Source of the DNA: Boletus sp. NGJ
Lineage: Eukaryota; Basidiomycota; Agaricomycetes; Boletales; Boletaceae
Assembly (NCBI GenBank): GCA_019096195.1
Contig: JAGTXK010000091.1
Location: forward strand, 682,001-746,000
Reading direction: 5' to 3'
Length of the DNA stretch: 64,000 nt
In this document: positions 12,106-23,563 of the stretch, one piece after another
How positions within the stretch are numbered: position 1 is the first letter of the stretch
Layout: every line of letters starts with the position of its first letter
Notes under the pieces: generated by a model
The model's input: only the letters and a program-made list of their open reading frames with translations
What the model was told of the DNA's origin: nothing
Database searches by the model: none
Position numbers and translations under genes: made by a program

Positions 12106-12528
12106 CTAAAAAACTACCCGAGGGTAACCAACCCCGTTTTGGATTGATTATTGCATTTTTTCTAGCCATCCTCCAATCACAGCTCGCAAATGGCCGGAGG
12201 CAGAGTAGTAGTCAGGCGATAACGTTACACAGCGTCTTGCAGATGAAGGTGACGCTGACGCTTGCTGCTTGCGCTTTGTTGGCTGGGGCATTAGGACTCG
12301 TTCAACTGGGTACATTGGGGTTTAAAAAAATATTTTTCTCCTAACCCTGTCCCGTGAACTATAGTCACCCTGCGGGTCGCTTCCTGGACGAATTGGCTTT
12401 GTCAGCGGTATAACTGCACCCGGATCCAATGGAGTCGACACAACCTGAACGTCACTCATCGGTACCCTCAACATTCGATGTTCATTCTCGCGTGCTATCC
12501 CCATCTTCTATAGGTTATCTTGTCCAGG

Positions 12529-14183
12529 ATGCCTACTAGCACAGAAGCAGAGTCTGCCGAGCTCAGGCGGTTTAGGGAGCAGTGGAAGGAGGAAGTCCGA
12601 CAGCGGCGGGAAGAACAGCATGCCCAACGAGGCACTACTACAGAACCCACTCAACAGAGGGTATCTTCCCCTGAGACATACGCTCGGTCTCATGCATATC
12701 CTAGTACTGCTCCACCCGAGACCGAAGCAAAGCCGCCCCCGACGAGGTCCGTTTCTGGCGTCTCACATCATGTTCTACACACGTCACATGGTCAGAGTCC
12801 TCTCAGCGGAAGCATCTCACGTGCCGTCGAAATCTATCGCAGCGCTGTTCAGCATGAACAGGAAAGCGACTTGGACGAAGCGCTGAGGTTATATCGTCAG
12901 GCATTCCGACTTAATCCAGATGTCGACCGTGCGTACTTCAAGGAGGAGCAGAGGCTGCAACAACCAGGTCGCTCCACTGTTGGTACGGGTCACAGGAAGA
13001 CAACATCTATTATCAGAGATGAAGCGACCGAGGACACGGGCGGTCGCGTCACGAGGGCTGCGGAAGGCAGGGAGCCAGTGCAATTGAATGGGACTCTTTC
13101 CAAGGTTCTGGAAAACTTCCCACAAGTGTTGACGTTTGAGCCAGAGGACAACCGGGAGGGTGTGCCGATCAATATGATCCCGGAGGAGTTGCTTTTGTAC
13201 ATCCTGCGCGATCTCGACACGACAACCCTGGAGCGCTTCGCGGCTGTCAGCCGTAAGGCGCGCGTCCTTTGTCTCGACCCGTCAATATGGAGGTATGATT
13301 GTCCTTCATCCCAGAACACAAACGTGATGGTCTCCAATAATAGGGACTTTGTATATTTGGCATATAAACCACCACAGATTCCCGAGGCTATCACAGTGCA
13401 ATCGATAGTTGATGGATATGATTCCAACTATCGGCAAACATACATCGAACATCCGAGATTAAGATCAGACGGCGTATATATCGCCGTATGCCATTATGTG
13501 TGAGTTTCTCGTCTCATAACCTATACCATCTGTTAAATGACTGTCTTCAAAGTCGGAGCGGTCTTGGCGAGAACCCTTGGATCAACGTAGGTCGCGGACT
13601 CTGACCGCCAACTAGTATCGCTCATGCAAAGCCATAGGTCAGCCACCTTATTACATACCATCGATATCTGTGTGTAGTCCCTGGACTACTTCGTCCGTAT
13701 TCACTAACGTGCCTCAGTCGGTTCTTCCCGGACGGACGAGTTCTCTCCCTTTTGGCAAACGAGGAGTACCAGCCCGCACTCGTCATACCCATGCTCAAGC
13801 CCTCGTTGCGTATGAAGGTTCCAATGTTATCGACGCCTACAAAACTAAATCACTGACGCACGCACTCACCATAGGGATTCTACATCGGTGACTGGCGGCT
13901 CGAAGGCTCGAGCGTCCTGATCACTAACCTCGTCGAGAGGCACACACACGCTACACACGCCCCGCCCGCCCACCCCTCCCATTACACCCACATCCCTCAA
14001 CCCACTCGCTACCACTTCCAGATGACGATCACCCTCCGTTCCAAACCGCTCGGTCGGTGGAACAAACTCGATCTCGTCTCGTACGAGTCTGTGAACGCCG
14101 AGGATGGAGAGGTCGTGCCGCTCCCTTTGAAGCACGAGCGGCCGTTTTGGTTTTCCAAGGTCAAGAGTTGGCAGGCTTATTAA
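12529..14183 (+). CDS. F-box protein of the Fbxo9 / Hrt3 / Pof7 family
   Basis: Six exons agree in phase: 12529-13292, 13344-13499, 13553-13586, 13638-13669, 13718-13817 and 13875-14183. The N-terminus is charged. A single TPR/MIT-like helical pair follows (SRAVEIYRSAVQHEQESDLD, EALRLYRQAFRLNP), then the F-box (INMIPEELLLYILRDLDTTT, LERFAAVSRKARVLCLDPSI), and the conserved C-terminal domain (GVYIAVCHYVRSGLGEN, NVSHLITYHRYLRFFPDGRV, YHFQMTITLRSKPLGRWNKL). In yeast and humans this family is the substrate receptor of an SCF ubiquitin ligase. The small 32-34 nt exons 3 and 4 are supported by unbroken family motifs across every junction. Confidence 0.9.
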
Positions 14184-14908
14184 CTTCTGTGTGAACTCGT
14201 GTACAAACTCTGGATCGCATTTTGATGGCACCCGCTGCCTAGATGAATACATTCTATATCGACTCAGCTGCAGCGACACAAGCAGACAGATGAACTCCAT
14301 GTATGTACAATCAAACCATATCCGACGGTACTGGGATATGAAAGTGAAAAAAACCTGTCCATATGATACACCAGCTACGATAACCCATGTATTTCGATTA
14401 CTTCTGTCCTTCCTTAAACTCTCCGCCTTCTACAACTACTAGTACTACTGCCAGATCAGTCTCGCAACCTTTTTACTGTAAACACAAATATGTAGCGGGG
14501 GTGGGGGAACGAAACGAACAAGCGCCAAGACGGAGGTGCCACCAGCGTAGAGAACCACAGAACATCCAGATGCACGGTTTCCCAAGAGACCACAGAAAAC
14601 ACATTGAGAGGCAAGAAATATGTGGAGGAACGACTAAACAAGACAACGTGACGCGGCGAGTAAAGGGTATGGTAAAACATGTATGATGAATTGTCGTCGT
14701 AAGCAAGACATGCGACGGGTGTCAATGGTCGTGGAGGGAACCTAGGATCGTGATTTTTTCGTGACTGGTCGGGGAGAAGGGTGATTAGATTGTCGCCTTG
14801 AAACGAGTGTGTGGTGCATATGTCTTTGGGTCCTGGGTCCAGCGTCAGCTGGGAAGCTAGTGTTCTCTGCGAGGGGTAAGAGCGTGATGGACGGAATGCG
14901 CGAGCAAT
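14184..14908. other. Convergent intergenic region
   Basis: This 725-base stretch lies between the 3' ends of the F-box gene and the PP2A subunit gene. Several short frames overlap with no motif. It is best read as two 3' UTRs plus spacer. Confidence 0.5.
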
Positions 14909-16651
14909 TCATGCCGCGCTGTAAAGGAACAGGTTGTTCGTCGCGGCGATCTGCGACACGTCAGCTCCGCGTCTGCATGATCAAGGATGACACTCACAGC
15001 AATTGTATTCTCCCTCGGATGCCAGCTCGCGTGGAGAATCTTCTTGTTGAAGTCTAATGTTTCCATCTGCATCGCATCCCTCAGACCACCTGGTCGACCG
15101 TTCTTCAGCCCGTTCTTGTTCGGTAGCGGCCCACCCATCTTCTTCGCTTTAAACGCGGACTTGTCCGCTTGAAGGACGACGTCACCGGTTGTCTCCGTGT
15201 CAAATATTCGGAAGAAGTTGTGGTACGATCCAGTCAAGACATGTCTACGAGATAAACGTGATTAAGCATCATCTGAAGAGGAAGGGTACACACTTGTCAT
15301 CACCACCCCAGACACACTCAAACTTGTCGAAAATGCAATCATTCTCGTACAGATCACAAAGTTTCCCGCGGAGGTGGTCATGTATGGGGATCGTCTTGAT
15401 CGGCCGCGACTCCATATTAATGTCCCAGATCTTCAGGGACAAGTAGTCTCTCGATAGGATGTATCGCCCATCATGGCTGAACTTGACATCGGATATAGAG
15501 GAAATAATTTCAGAGAAGAATGAGCGTGCTGATGGATCCTCCTCCTCCTCGAAGCCTAAACCCGTGATAAGGTAATTCGTGGAACAATCTACAACAACGC
15601 ACATTTTGCGTGACGATCACAGAGCGCCGAGTCGCGCATGTCCGCAAGCTTGATGTTACTCTTTGAACTCGAGTACATAAACAAGTTGCAATGTTGTGGA
15701 TGGAACTCAGCAGCGGTGATGACCTCCGTGAGTTCCTCCATATTGACGGGTTTGATGTCTACGATGTCTGACGTGGCAAGGTGATTGGTCACATGTTTGT
15801 AATAGTTAGATCAGAGACGCACTGAAACTCTGGTCGCTGATGCCCAGATTCCACAGGTTGATGCGGAGATCGTCTGCGGAAATGTAGGTTTCCTGGTCTG
15901 AATTGACGGAGATGGAGTGGATGTGGTATGCATGCGCATTGGCGTAGACTTTCCGTGGGATGGCGGCAATGATATTGTCTTGTTGTACCATACGGGGAAG
16001 TTTGAGATGCAGGTGTGAGCTGGGTGGTGTAATGGGTCGCTGGCCCTCATAATGATTCGATTCTGAAACAACTCGCAGCGATTTTTCAAACACTTTCCAG
16101 AGTTTGATTGTTTTGTCTATGGCAGCCGAGAAAGCTCAAGTGGCAACGACAACAGGAAGAGAGAAGGTGCGCACCATTGGTGGACAGCAGGAAATGGGCG
16201 GTGTTTTGCCGTTTGCACCATTTGATCTTGTTGATCTTTTCCTCGATTTCTAGTGACTTGAGGTAGTCGAATTCTGGTTCATGTGATTGAAATTCCGTGT
16301 AGAACTTGTATTCACAGCCTTTTTTCTGCACGGGCGTACGTTGATGTGGGGTGGGGTGGGGTGGGGTGGCAATCGGAGGGAATCAGCCATGAAGGGTGCT
16401 GAGGAAGGCTGCTCACCGACTCGTTCCGCTCGAAGAGGACGACACGGCCACCCTTGTCCCCCGTTGCAAGGTAGTTCCCAGTGGAGTCGAACTCGACGGT
16501 GGATATGATGTCGGCTAATCGAGGAGGGGGGATGAACGATCAGAGCAGAGAGGGCGAACGACATACCTTCGGTGATGTCCTCGACCTCGCCCTTGTCACC
16601 GAAACACTGGGCAAAACGCCAGCCACCTGAGCCTGAGGGATCGATGTCCAT
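14909..16651 (-). CDS. Serine/threonine protein phosphatase 2A regulatory subunit B (B55/Cdc55 type)
   Basis: Eight exons give a seven-blade WD-type propeller. Landmarks in order are [166 protein letters not shown] and the terminal NNLFLYSAA stop. These are hallmarks of the PR55 family, which directs PP2A to substrates in mitosis, septation and stress signalling. The start ATG at 16651 faces the Cox9 gene across 215 bases, a probable shared promoter. An intron in this gene carries a G-tract run on the plus strand. Confidence 0.96.
16347..16369 (+). repeat. Five G-tracts (TGGGG repeats) in a PP2A-B intron, G-quadruplex candidate
   Basis: The plus strand shows four GGGG tracts and a final GG separated by single T residues. 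The gene is on the minus strand, so the G-rich strand is its template strand and the transcript would be C-rich. The tracts are long enough and the loops short enough to satisfy the usual sequence rule for a G-quadruplex. Confidence 0.75.
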
Positions 16652-16866
16652 GATGAGGTGTTGTTACTTTGGATGAATGGGTCTGTACGCGATGTCGTGA
16701 GGGGCGTCTGTGTCTGTGTTCTGATGGTTTTAGCAGTCAAAGAGTCGACCCAGCGGAACCTCCTCCTGCTCGCCCGCTCCCATTTGTTGTGTCCTTGTTT
16801 GGTCACTCCACACGGCACACACCCCTTCCACACTCACTCCGACTCGTACCGCATACATCTTCAACA
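16652..16866. promoter_or_regulatory. Divergent promoter between the PP2A B55 gene and COX9
   Basis: 215 bases separate two outward-facing start codons, so both promoters must lie here or overlap upstream transcript ends. C/T-rich runs precede the COX9 start. No TATA box was identified. Confidence 0.55.
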
Positions 16867-17150
16867 ATGCCCATCGCCCCCATCACCGGAAAACTCAGAA
16901 AGGCCTTCTGGCGCGACTTTTCTCTCTCCCTCGGCCTTGGTATCGGCTCGGGCTACGCATTCTGGTATGTTCGCTTCTTCATCCTTTTTCTCTGTCTCAC
17001 TTTCGGAACAAGGTATGGCTCCCACCTCAAAACAGGTATGACTGCGCACATGCACAGGACAGCCTAAACTCAGTCTCTGCAGTGCAACTCCGTGAGGAGT
17101 ACTACCTAAAGCTCGAGCAGGAGAGGGCACAGGCCCAAGCTGCACAATAG
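16867..17150 (+). CDS. COX9: Cytochrome c oxidase subunit 9 (Cox9, subunit VIIa type)
   Basis: Three exons (16867-16964, 17013-17035, 17083-17150) encode 62 residues starting MPIAPITGKLRKAFWRDFSL. A single membrane helix follows (LSLGLGIGSGYAFWYGSH), then a charged matrix- or IMS-facing tail (QLREEYYLKLEQERAQAQ). Both the motif order and the length match fungal Cox9, a small inner-membrane subunit of complex IV. No separate presequence is seen, as usual for this subunit. The middle exon is only 23 nt, but phase and family sequence agree across both junctions. Confidence 0.9.
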
Positions 17151-17395
17151 TTGCTGTTCGCCGGAATGTAGCCTTGCTGCTCGAAAATAGAGTTGGCTTC
17201 CTACACCATCGCAGTTGTACAAATTCACTATCCTGCATTCTTGTGGCGTTGATGCATATGGTACTCCTTGGGAACGACTGCAGACCGACCTCCATAAGGT
17301 AGCGAGTTATGAGCAAGGTATAAGTAAGACATACGTAAATCGCGTCCATCACCCTCAATTGAACAGGCCAACATGAAACGAAATGGATAAACACA

Positions 17396-18882
17396 TTACT
17401 TGAGCAACCCAAGTCTCTTGAGTTCCTCGCAACTGGCAAACGTCTCCCCCTCGATCCTCTTCACCTTTTCCCAATCCGTCCCGACACCAAAGAATCCAAT
17501 TTCAGCTTCCTTCCGTCTCTCCCGCTTGTTGATGTCTAGTTGACATTGCGTATACAGATTTTGCGCGTACACCTGTTCGATACTGGATTCAAACCGAGAG
17601 AGAGCAGATCCTCGGCGGTACTGGCCCGCTGCAAGATCAGCGGCGATCTTCGGGTGTGCATTGAAGTCGCGCGAATTAACATAGTAATTTATGTGCAGGT
17701 TAACCGTCTGCCGTTCGAGATCAAATCTCGACGTTCTCGTGAATTGAAAGCGAGGGTCCGGAACAGGAGGTGTCGCTAAGAGGTCGGGGAGCATGGTCAG
17801 GAAGGAGAACGCGAAAATGATGATGAGAGGGAGGAGCTGGGTAAGCATCGATCGTGCTTGAGGTGCTCCCCCCTGTGCAGCTCTTTGTGGACGTCCATTC
17901 ATATGTATCCGTGTCGTCCGGAATCCGCCAGGTCCAAAGCTCGCAGTGAACATGGGGCCTCCGAATGGGCCAGGACCGAAAGCGCCGCCATTCATCCCCA
18001 TGCCCCCACCAAAGAACATGTTGAACAGGTTCTTCGGAGGGGGCATTTCACCCTCAAAGCCACCAGCGAACGGTGAGGACGAGAAACCAGGTGAGAAACC
18101 AGACGGTGACATGCCACTAGATCGTGATTCTGGGTCAGAGCCATGTTGGTCGAATGCTGCTCGCTTTTGTGGATCTGAAAGTCGAGTCGAGACGTGAGCA
18201 GATGAGGGATTAAAATACGTACCTGATACGACCTGGAACGCCTTCGAAACCACTGTCAAGTAGATTAGCTGAAATGCACGGCGGAGAGGGACCACTTTCG
18301 TGCGACTTACTTTTGAATGCCTCATCAGCCCCCGGTGCTCCGTTCTTGTCAGGGTGCAGAGCGAGCGCGAGCTATCAAGATTTCACCTCAATAACCCACT
18401 CCTCTGCTGATCAGCGATGTATATACCTTTCGATAAGCCTTCTTGATATCACCTTCTTCGCAGTCCTTCTTGACGCCCAGGATCCCATAATAATCCGTGG
18501 GTTTGCACGTCCGGACCCGCTTCACGATGTTTACCTGTTCGGCTGTATACTCCCTCTTCTCTCCATTCATGCCCCCGGCCGTCCCCTCAGCTTTCGCGTC
18601 GCCCCGGCGTTTCGCCCCTGCAGCCGAAGGATGCGTCTCCGTTGATGTCGATGACGCAGTCGTCGCCTTCCCATTGTTCGTACCTGTACTGGAAGACGGA
18701 CCAGCCGACTCCGCTGCAGCAGCGGAAGTTTCAATGGACTCCTTAAGCAGCTCTGCTTCCGGCGTAGCGAACAGAGAAAGCGATTTTTGGCAGAATTTCC
18801 GCGCGGAAGGGAAGTTGCCTGCGTCCCTGTGCTTCTGAGCGATTCTCAAACATTTGAGGGCTTCGTCTTTGTTGCCCTCCAT
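17396..18882 (-). CDS. ER membrane J-domain co-chaperone (DNAJB12/B14, Hlj1-like) with C-terminal DUF1977
   Basis: Four exons. The N-terminus (MEGNKDEALKCLRIAQKHRD, SARKFCQKSLSLF) is the helical pair typical of DNAJB12. A Ser/Thr/Ala linker follows, then the J domain: DYYGILGVKKDCEEGDIKKA, KLALALHPDKNGAPGADEAF with an intact HPD, and DPQKRAAFDQHG. After a Gly/Phe/Met-rich stretch (GGGMGMNGGAFGPGPFGG), one membrane helix (LLPLIIIFAFSFLTMLPDLL) precedes the DUF1977 tail ending CEELKRLGLLK. Such proteins recruit Hsp70 to the cytosolic face of the ER for membrane-protein quality control. The ATG at 18882 is chosen because family homology begins there. An upstream in-frame extension lacks similarity. 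Confidence 0.92.
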
Positions 18883-19120
18883 CGTGTACGAGGATGCGCG
18901 CACACGAGTGATGGAGAAACGATGAAACCGGGACTTGTCTTTGCTGGGTCGAGGCAATGAGATCACGTTGGTGAGAACTCGGCATTGGGAACAACTTCGG
19001 CACGACAGAGGCGTGGAACTTGACACGTCGTCACTCAAAGTAACTTGTTAGATTTCTCCAAAGCAATCGAAATGCAATATATATGAACCAAAGTGGTATT
19101 ATCAAGAAAAGTTCCAAATT

Positions 19121-20987
19121 CTAGTAGATGCCAGGGATAAATTTGTACTTCACAATTGAACAGTAACGTTCCCAGTCTTTCCCATACTTGATGGAACAGC
19201 GTTCAAAGTCACGGCCACAGCGGTGAATGAGGACCGTGATAAAGAAGACAGAATAGAAATACGGGATGATGGTTGCACCACCGATGATCACACCCCAACA
19301 GAAGGACATGACCCAGTCGGCGACGTAGTTCTAGAAGGATGTCAATGTACGCCCATGCAAGGTAACGCGCAGCTCAAGACTTACGGGTTTGCGAGAGTAC
19401 CTCCACCAACCACTAATTAAGAGGCGGTTGCTGCATACTACCTTAGACGGCAAATCGAGCGAGAATAACTTGTGAGCTCACCCATGAGCAGTTTGAATGA
19501 ACTCTGGATTTTTTAGGGTACCCCAGGGCAGCTGGGGGAAGGTTTTGCGGAACTTGGTAATGCCCTGAGTCTGCATTTTGAAACGGCTCTTTTGCGACAT
19601 AGAGGTATCCCAGCTGTAGAATTGCATAGTCAGAACGAGTGCATCTGCTCAGGTGAATGGAGGTCTTACATGCAGTATGCAGTGAGCAGCGTAGTAAATA
19701 GCAGGACGTAGGTAGGGGTAGAGAACTGGTACTTGGAGGGGTCATGTGAGGCCATGTAAACGACAGAGTACACGTATGTCTAAAATAAGGGTTAGCTCTG
19801 AGGGCCGCAGCATTGCAGAGGACAATTAGTGCTCACAAATGGGACACCGGCAAAATTCCAGAAAATAACCATGAAGCCCCATTTTTCATGGTACATATCC
19901 CAAGTTTGGGGAATACATTCCTCTCCTTTTCCACTGTGCACGCGTTTATTGAGGAAGGCCACCGACAAAATTAAATACGCACCAAGCATTCAGATAGAGC
20001 CAGGTAGCCAGAATCATGAAGGCCATGTTCTAGCCAAACTAAGTAAACAGCGAATATCACCAAACGGGCCAGACTTACAGGCGTGACATATCCATAGTGT
20101 TCATACTGATGGCAACCACCAGAAACTGCCAAAAAGAAGACAATGACCCAAGGAATGCGAACTTCTGCCCACATCTTGAGGTCAATGGGGCCAATGCGGG
20201 GGTTCAAGCAAGCGCCCATAAAGACGTCATAGATGAAATTGCCGGACATCCGCATCTGGTTGCCAGTTGCGACAGTGAGGAAATACACCCCAAAGGAGAC
20301 TGCGAAACCGTAGATGATCGCAACTGACATGATATGTCCGTAGTTATCAATGATTTCCGTGAGCCGAAAAATGTTGTAGTAGTGGAACACGGCGGCAGTG
20401 ATCATCGTGATATAGATGGACCAGAGAGCATTGCAGTTGTACATCAATGTCTTGTAACCAAGCGAAGGGACCGGAAGTCCTTCCTGCTTGTAACCTGGTA
20501 CAACCCAAGCAAGGAAGAGTTGATAGACGATGAGACCGGTGTAAACCTTCCAGGCATAGGCATTCGGACTAGCATCCTGGATACAGGTCATCAACGCCAG
20601 TCGATATCTGAGACCCGTAAAGCACCCACATCGCGAACATGAACCCACATACGCTGAAGGAAGGGAACAATGTCGTCCACGGAAGTAGGCGTAACAAGTT
20701 TCCCGTCGTAGAACCACAGACATATCCAGAGGTAATACATGAGGATGGGGAAACCAATCATCATCGCTGTGACACCCCATGGGCCACCAAACTCGTATCT
20801 GGAGGATACGCTCGTAAGAACAGGTCGCACTCCAGACACGGTATACTCACGATTGGTGTTGGTCCAAGAGCTGGTCGGTTTTGCGGCCCTCATCTGTGGT
20901 GGTCGCCGGGGAATTCGATGCTGACCGCTGCGCGTCAACGCCTCGCTGGCGCAACGCGTTGTCGGTGCTGCCATACGACTGGGACAT
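19121..20987 (-). CDS. ERG4: Delta(24(24(1)))-sterol reductase, ergosterol C-24(28) reductase
   Basis: A multi-exon gene starting [16 protein letters not shown] at 20987. The sterol-reductase (ERG4/ERG24) membrane fold is clear: [145 protein letters not shown] and the C-terminal [20 protein letters not shown]. Among its relatives, the EHYGYVTP and [10 protein letters not shown] segments fit ERG4 (last ergosterol step, NADPH-dependent, ER) better than ERG24 (C-14 reductase). The start faces Mpe1 across 259 bases. Confidence 0.9.
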
Positions 20988-21246
20988 ATTTTGTGGAATG
21001 TCGTGTCTGGAATAATGTCGAACGACATCTTTAAATAAAAGATCGCTTAGTCAACCTATGCCGCTCGAGAAAATTCAAGCGCCTCTCGTAAATGTTTGGG
21101 ATAAACAGTACCAAGTTGCTTATTAATACAACATTGACCCCTTCTTCCAACTCACCGTAGGACGTACTATATACTGGTTTCATTTACCACCTTTGCAAGT
21201 TGCCTCGTGCATCCCAACAACTTTCTTGTCCCCAGTCCTGTGACCC
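20988..21246. promoter_or_regulatory. Divergent promoter between ERG4 and MPE1
   Basis: 259 bases separate outward-facing start codons. An AT-rich block (21080-21130) lies in its middle. No sterol-response element could be recognised with confidence. Confidence 0.5.
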
Positions 21247-23090
21247 ATGGCCTCTTCTGTGTTCTACAAATTTAAATCTCAGAGGGACGAGTCTCGGGTG
21301 ACTTTTGATGGCACTGCGATCTCTGTGTTTGACTTGAAAAAAGAAATCATCCTTGCTAACAATCTCGGTAAGGCCAATGACTTTGATCTTTATGTCTATG
21401 ACGCGTCCACAAATCAGGGTACGTTCACTCCTGTAGCGCGTCCGAATTTTGACCCCCGTTGTCTACTTAGAATACCAGGATGACTCCCAAGTCATTCCGA
21501 GGTCATCCTCTGTGGTCGTAAAGCGTATGCCCTCTCAGCGTCCAGGCAAGGGAAAAGCAGCCATGTACATTGCTGGTACCAATGGAAGTACATCGGTTCC
21601 CATTTCTGAGCCCGTTCAGAGACTAGGTGGCAGCAGTGCATGGCACAAGGGTGCCATGTCAAAACGCTTCGACGTGAAAGAAGAATTTACGTCCTCCAAA
21701 GCTTCAGCTCCTGTACGTAGTTGTTCTAAACTGAACGCACTACTCGCCATCGGCGAGTCTTACACTCTTCGCAGTCGGGTACCCCAGTTACTATCCCAAA
21801 GAACTCGGTCACAAAGGAAGATGAAGCTGCTGCAATGGCTGCCATGTTTCAGGCCCAGACGGCCAACTGGGAGGAAACCCAGGAAAAGATGTCTCAGTTG
21901 GTGTCTCGTTTACGCGGTTCTTCTGCTTTGTGTAGTAGAGTGAAGTCTCATAACATGATTTCTTCTGTTTTACCCCCTTGATCGAAACAGTGCTGTTCGA
22001 ATATATAACCCTCGAGGGACGTCTTTCGGGCGCGGTGGGAAGCCCTCTGCTTCGCATCAGTCCCATGCTCCCGATCGTCCCTTGCCACCATCGTATGTAT
22101 GTTACCGTTGTGGTCAGAAAGGTGAGTTGCCGCGTCTTTGTCTTCTCATTGTTGCTTCATGTTCTTCCAGGGCATTGGATTCAAGACTGTCCGACGAATA
22201 GCGATCGCGAGTTCGACAACAAGCCTCGCATCAAGCGGACCACGGGTATCCCGCGCAGCTTCCTCAAGGCGGTGGAGAATCCTAACAAGGGTGAGATTGC
22301 CCAGGGCGTCATGGTCACCCCCGAGGGTGGCTATGTCGTCGCTCAACCTGATTCGTAAGTCACTGTATCCCATCGTTGAGAGGCAGTCACTCATTCTAGT
22401 AGAGCATCGTGGCAAAAGCAGGTATCTCGGTCGAAGGGCCTCTCCGTAGCAGACGTTCGAGAACGACCTCCGACAGACCCTACACTCGCGTGCCCAATAG
22501 ACAACAGACTTTTCCGTGATGCCGTGAAAACGCCGTGTTGTGAAACCACGTATTGCGAGGAGTGTATCCAGACTCATCTTCTTGAGCGTGACTTTGTTTG
22601 TCCAAAGTGTGGCAAGAAGATCCCATCTCTCGACAAGTTGGTCATGGATAAACCTATGCGAACAAAAGTTGCAGATCACATTGATAAGGTGATTGAGCAG
22701 AGCAGAAGGGAGATTGATGAAGAAGGTTTGACGAACTCCGGTGCGGTAGCCAGCGAACAGGTACTCGATTTTCATGCTACTCTCCAAGATTGCGATGCTA
22801 ACAACTGCTCACAGACACCTCAAGGGGACAGTTCTGTTACGGATGACTTCTATTCAGATCAACAGGCTGGCATGGACGTTTCCCAGATGATAGTCGACAG
22901 CATTCCTCAGCTTCAGGCTCAGATCAACCAGTTATCCATAATGATGCAAAACACCTCATTGCCCGACCATGTGCGACATTCTTCGGAGATGAAATATCAC
23001 CAACTTCAGATGCAGCTCCAACAAGCACAGGCCCTTGCGGCAACTCTCGCGGTCGCAACCACCCTTCAGCAGCAGCAACAACAGCAGCAG

Positions 23091-23122
<32 letters not shown>

Positions 23123-23354
23123 ACAACAGATGCAGAGCGCCGCTGGTGTAGTGGGCTATGGCATGCCGGGATACCAGCAAACAGACACACAGTGGCCAGT
23201 CTCGTTTACGAATCAACAACCTGCTAGTCAGGATTCAGCATATCAACGACTACCGCTCAATAATAGACGGCGAAATCTGAAACGCGAGCGTCCGTCAGAC
23301 TTTTTGGAGGTCGGCGGGGAGAGCGATAGCAAAGTTCCACGGTATTGGGAATGA
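21247..23354 (+). CDS. MPE1: Mpe1/RBBP6-type cleavage and polyadenylation factor subunit
   Basis: Several exons give the diagnostic order. An N-terminal DWNN ubiquitin-like domain (ASSVFYKFKSQRDESRVTFD through VVVKRMPSQRPGKGKAAMYI) is followed by a CCHC zinc knuckle (YVCYRCGQKGHWIQDCPTN) and its partner region (RTTGIPRSFLKAVENPNKGE). A RING/U-box (CPIDNRLFRDAVKTPCCETT, YCEECIQTHLLERDFVCPKC) comes next. The C-terminus is Gln-rich, with an uninterrupted run of about 22 Gln encoded by mixed CAA/CAG codons near 23070-23130. In yeast Mpe1 is an essential CPF subunit that senses poly(A) signals and activates 3'-end cleavage. The stop at 23354 lies 209 bases before the DNMT5 start on the same strand. 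Confidence 0.94.
23070..23131 (+). repeat. Polyglutamine-coding CAR repeat in MPE1
   Basis: A run of CAG and CAA codons in mixed order encodes about 22 consecutive Gln. The mixing suggests an older, fairly stable repeat, unlike a freshly expanded pure CAG tract. Confidence 0.9.
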
Positions 23355-23563
23355 GTAGTTGATCTGGGGGGGTGATTCTTCGCTCTTTCGCTAGTGTAAC
23401 GGTATTTGTGTGTAGTACTTTCGATGGCCATTCCATGACAGTCCATGTGCTGGTGTGGTTTGTAAGCGTGGCGTGACTTGTTGGGATTGGCGTGACAAAG
23501 CGCGAACGTGACTCGAATAAAACGCGCCGACGACGCGTGTGGATTCTTCACTTGTACTCGATC

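Noticed and set aside
22924-23219. Minus-strand poly-Leu / poly-Ala frames opposite MPE1
   Set aside because: Reverse reading of the CAR polyglutamine tract.
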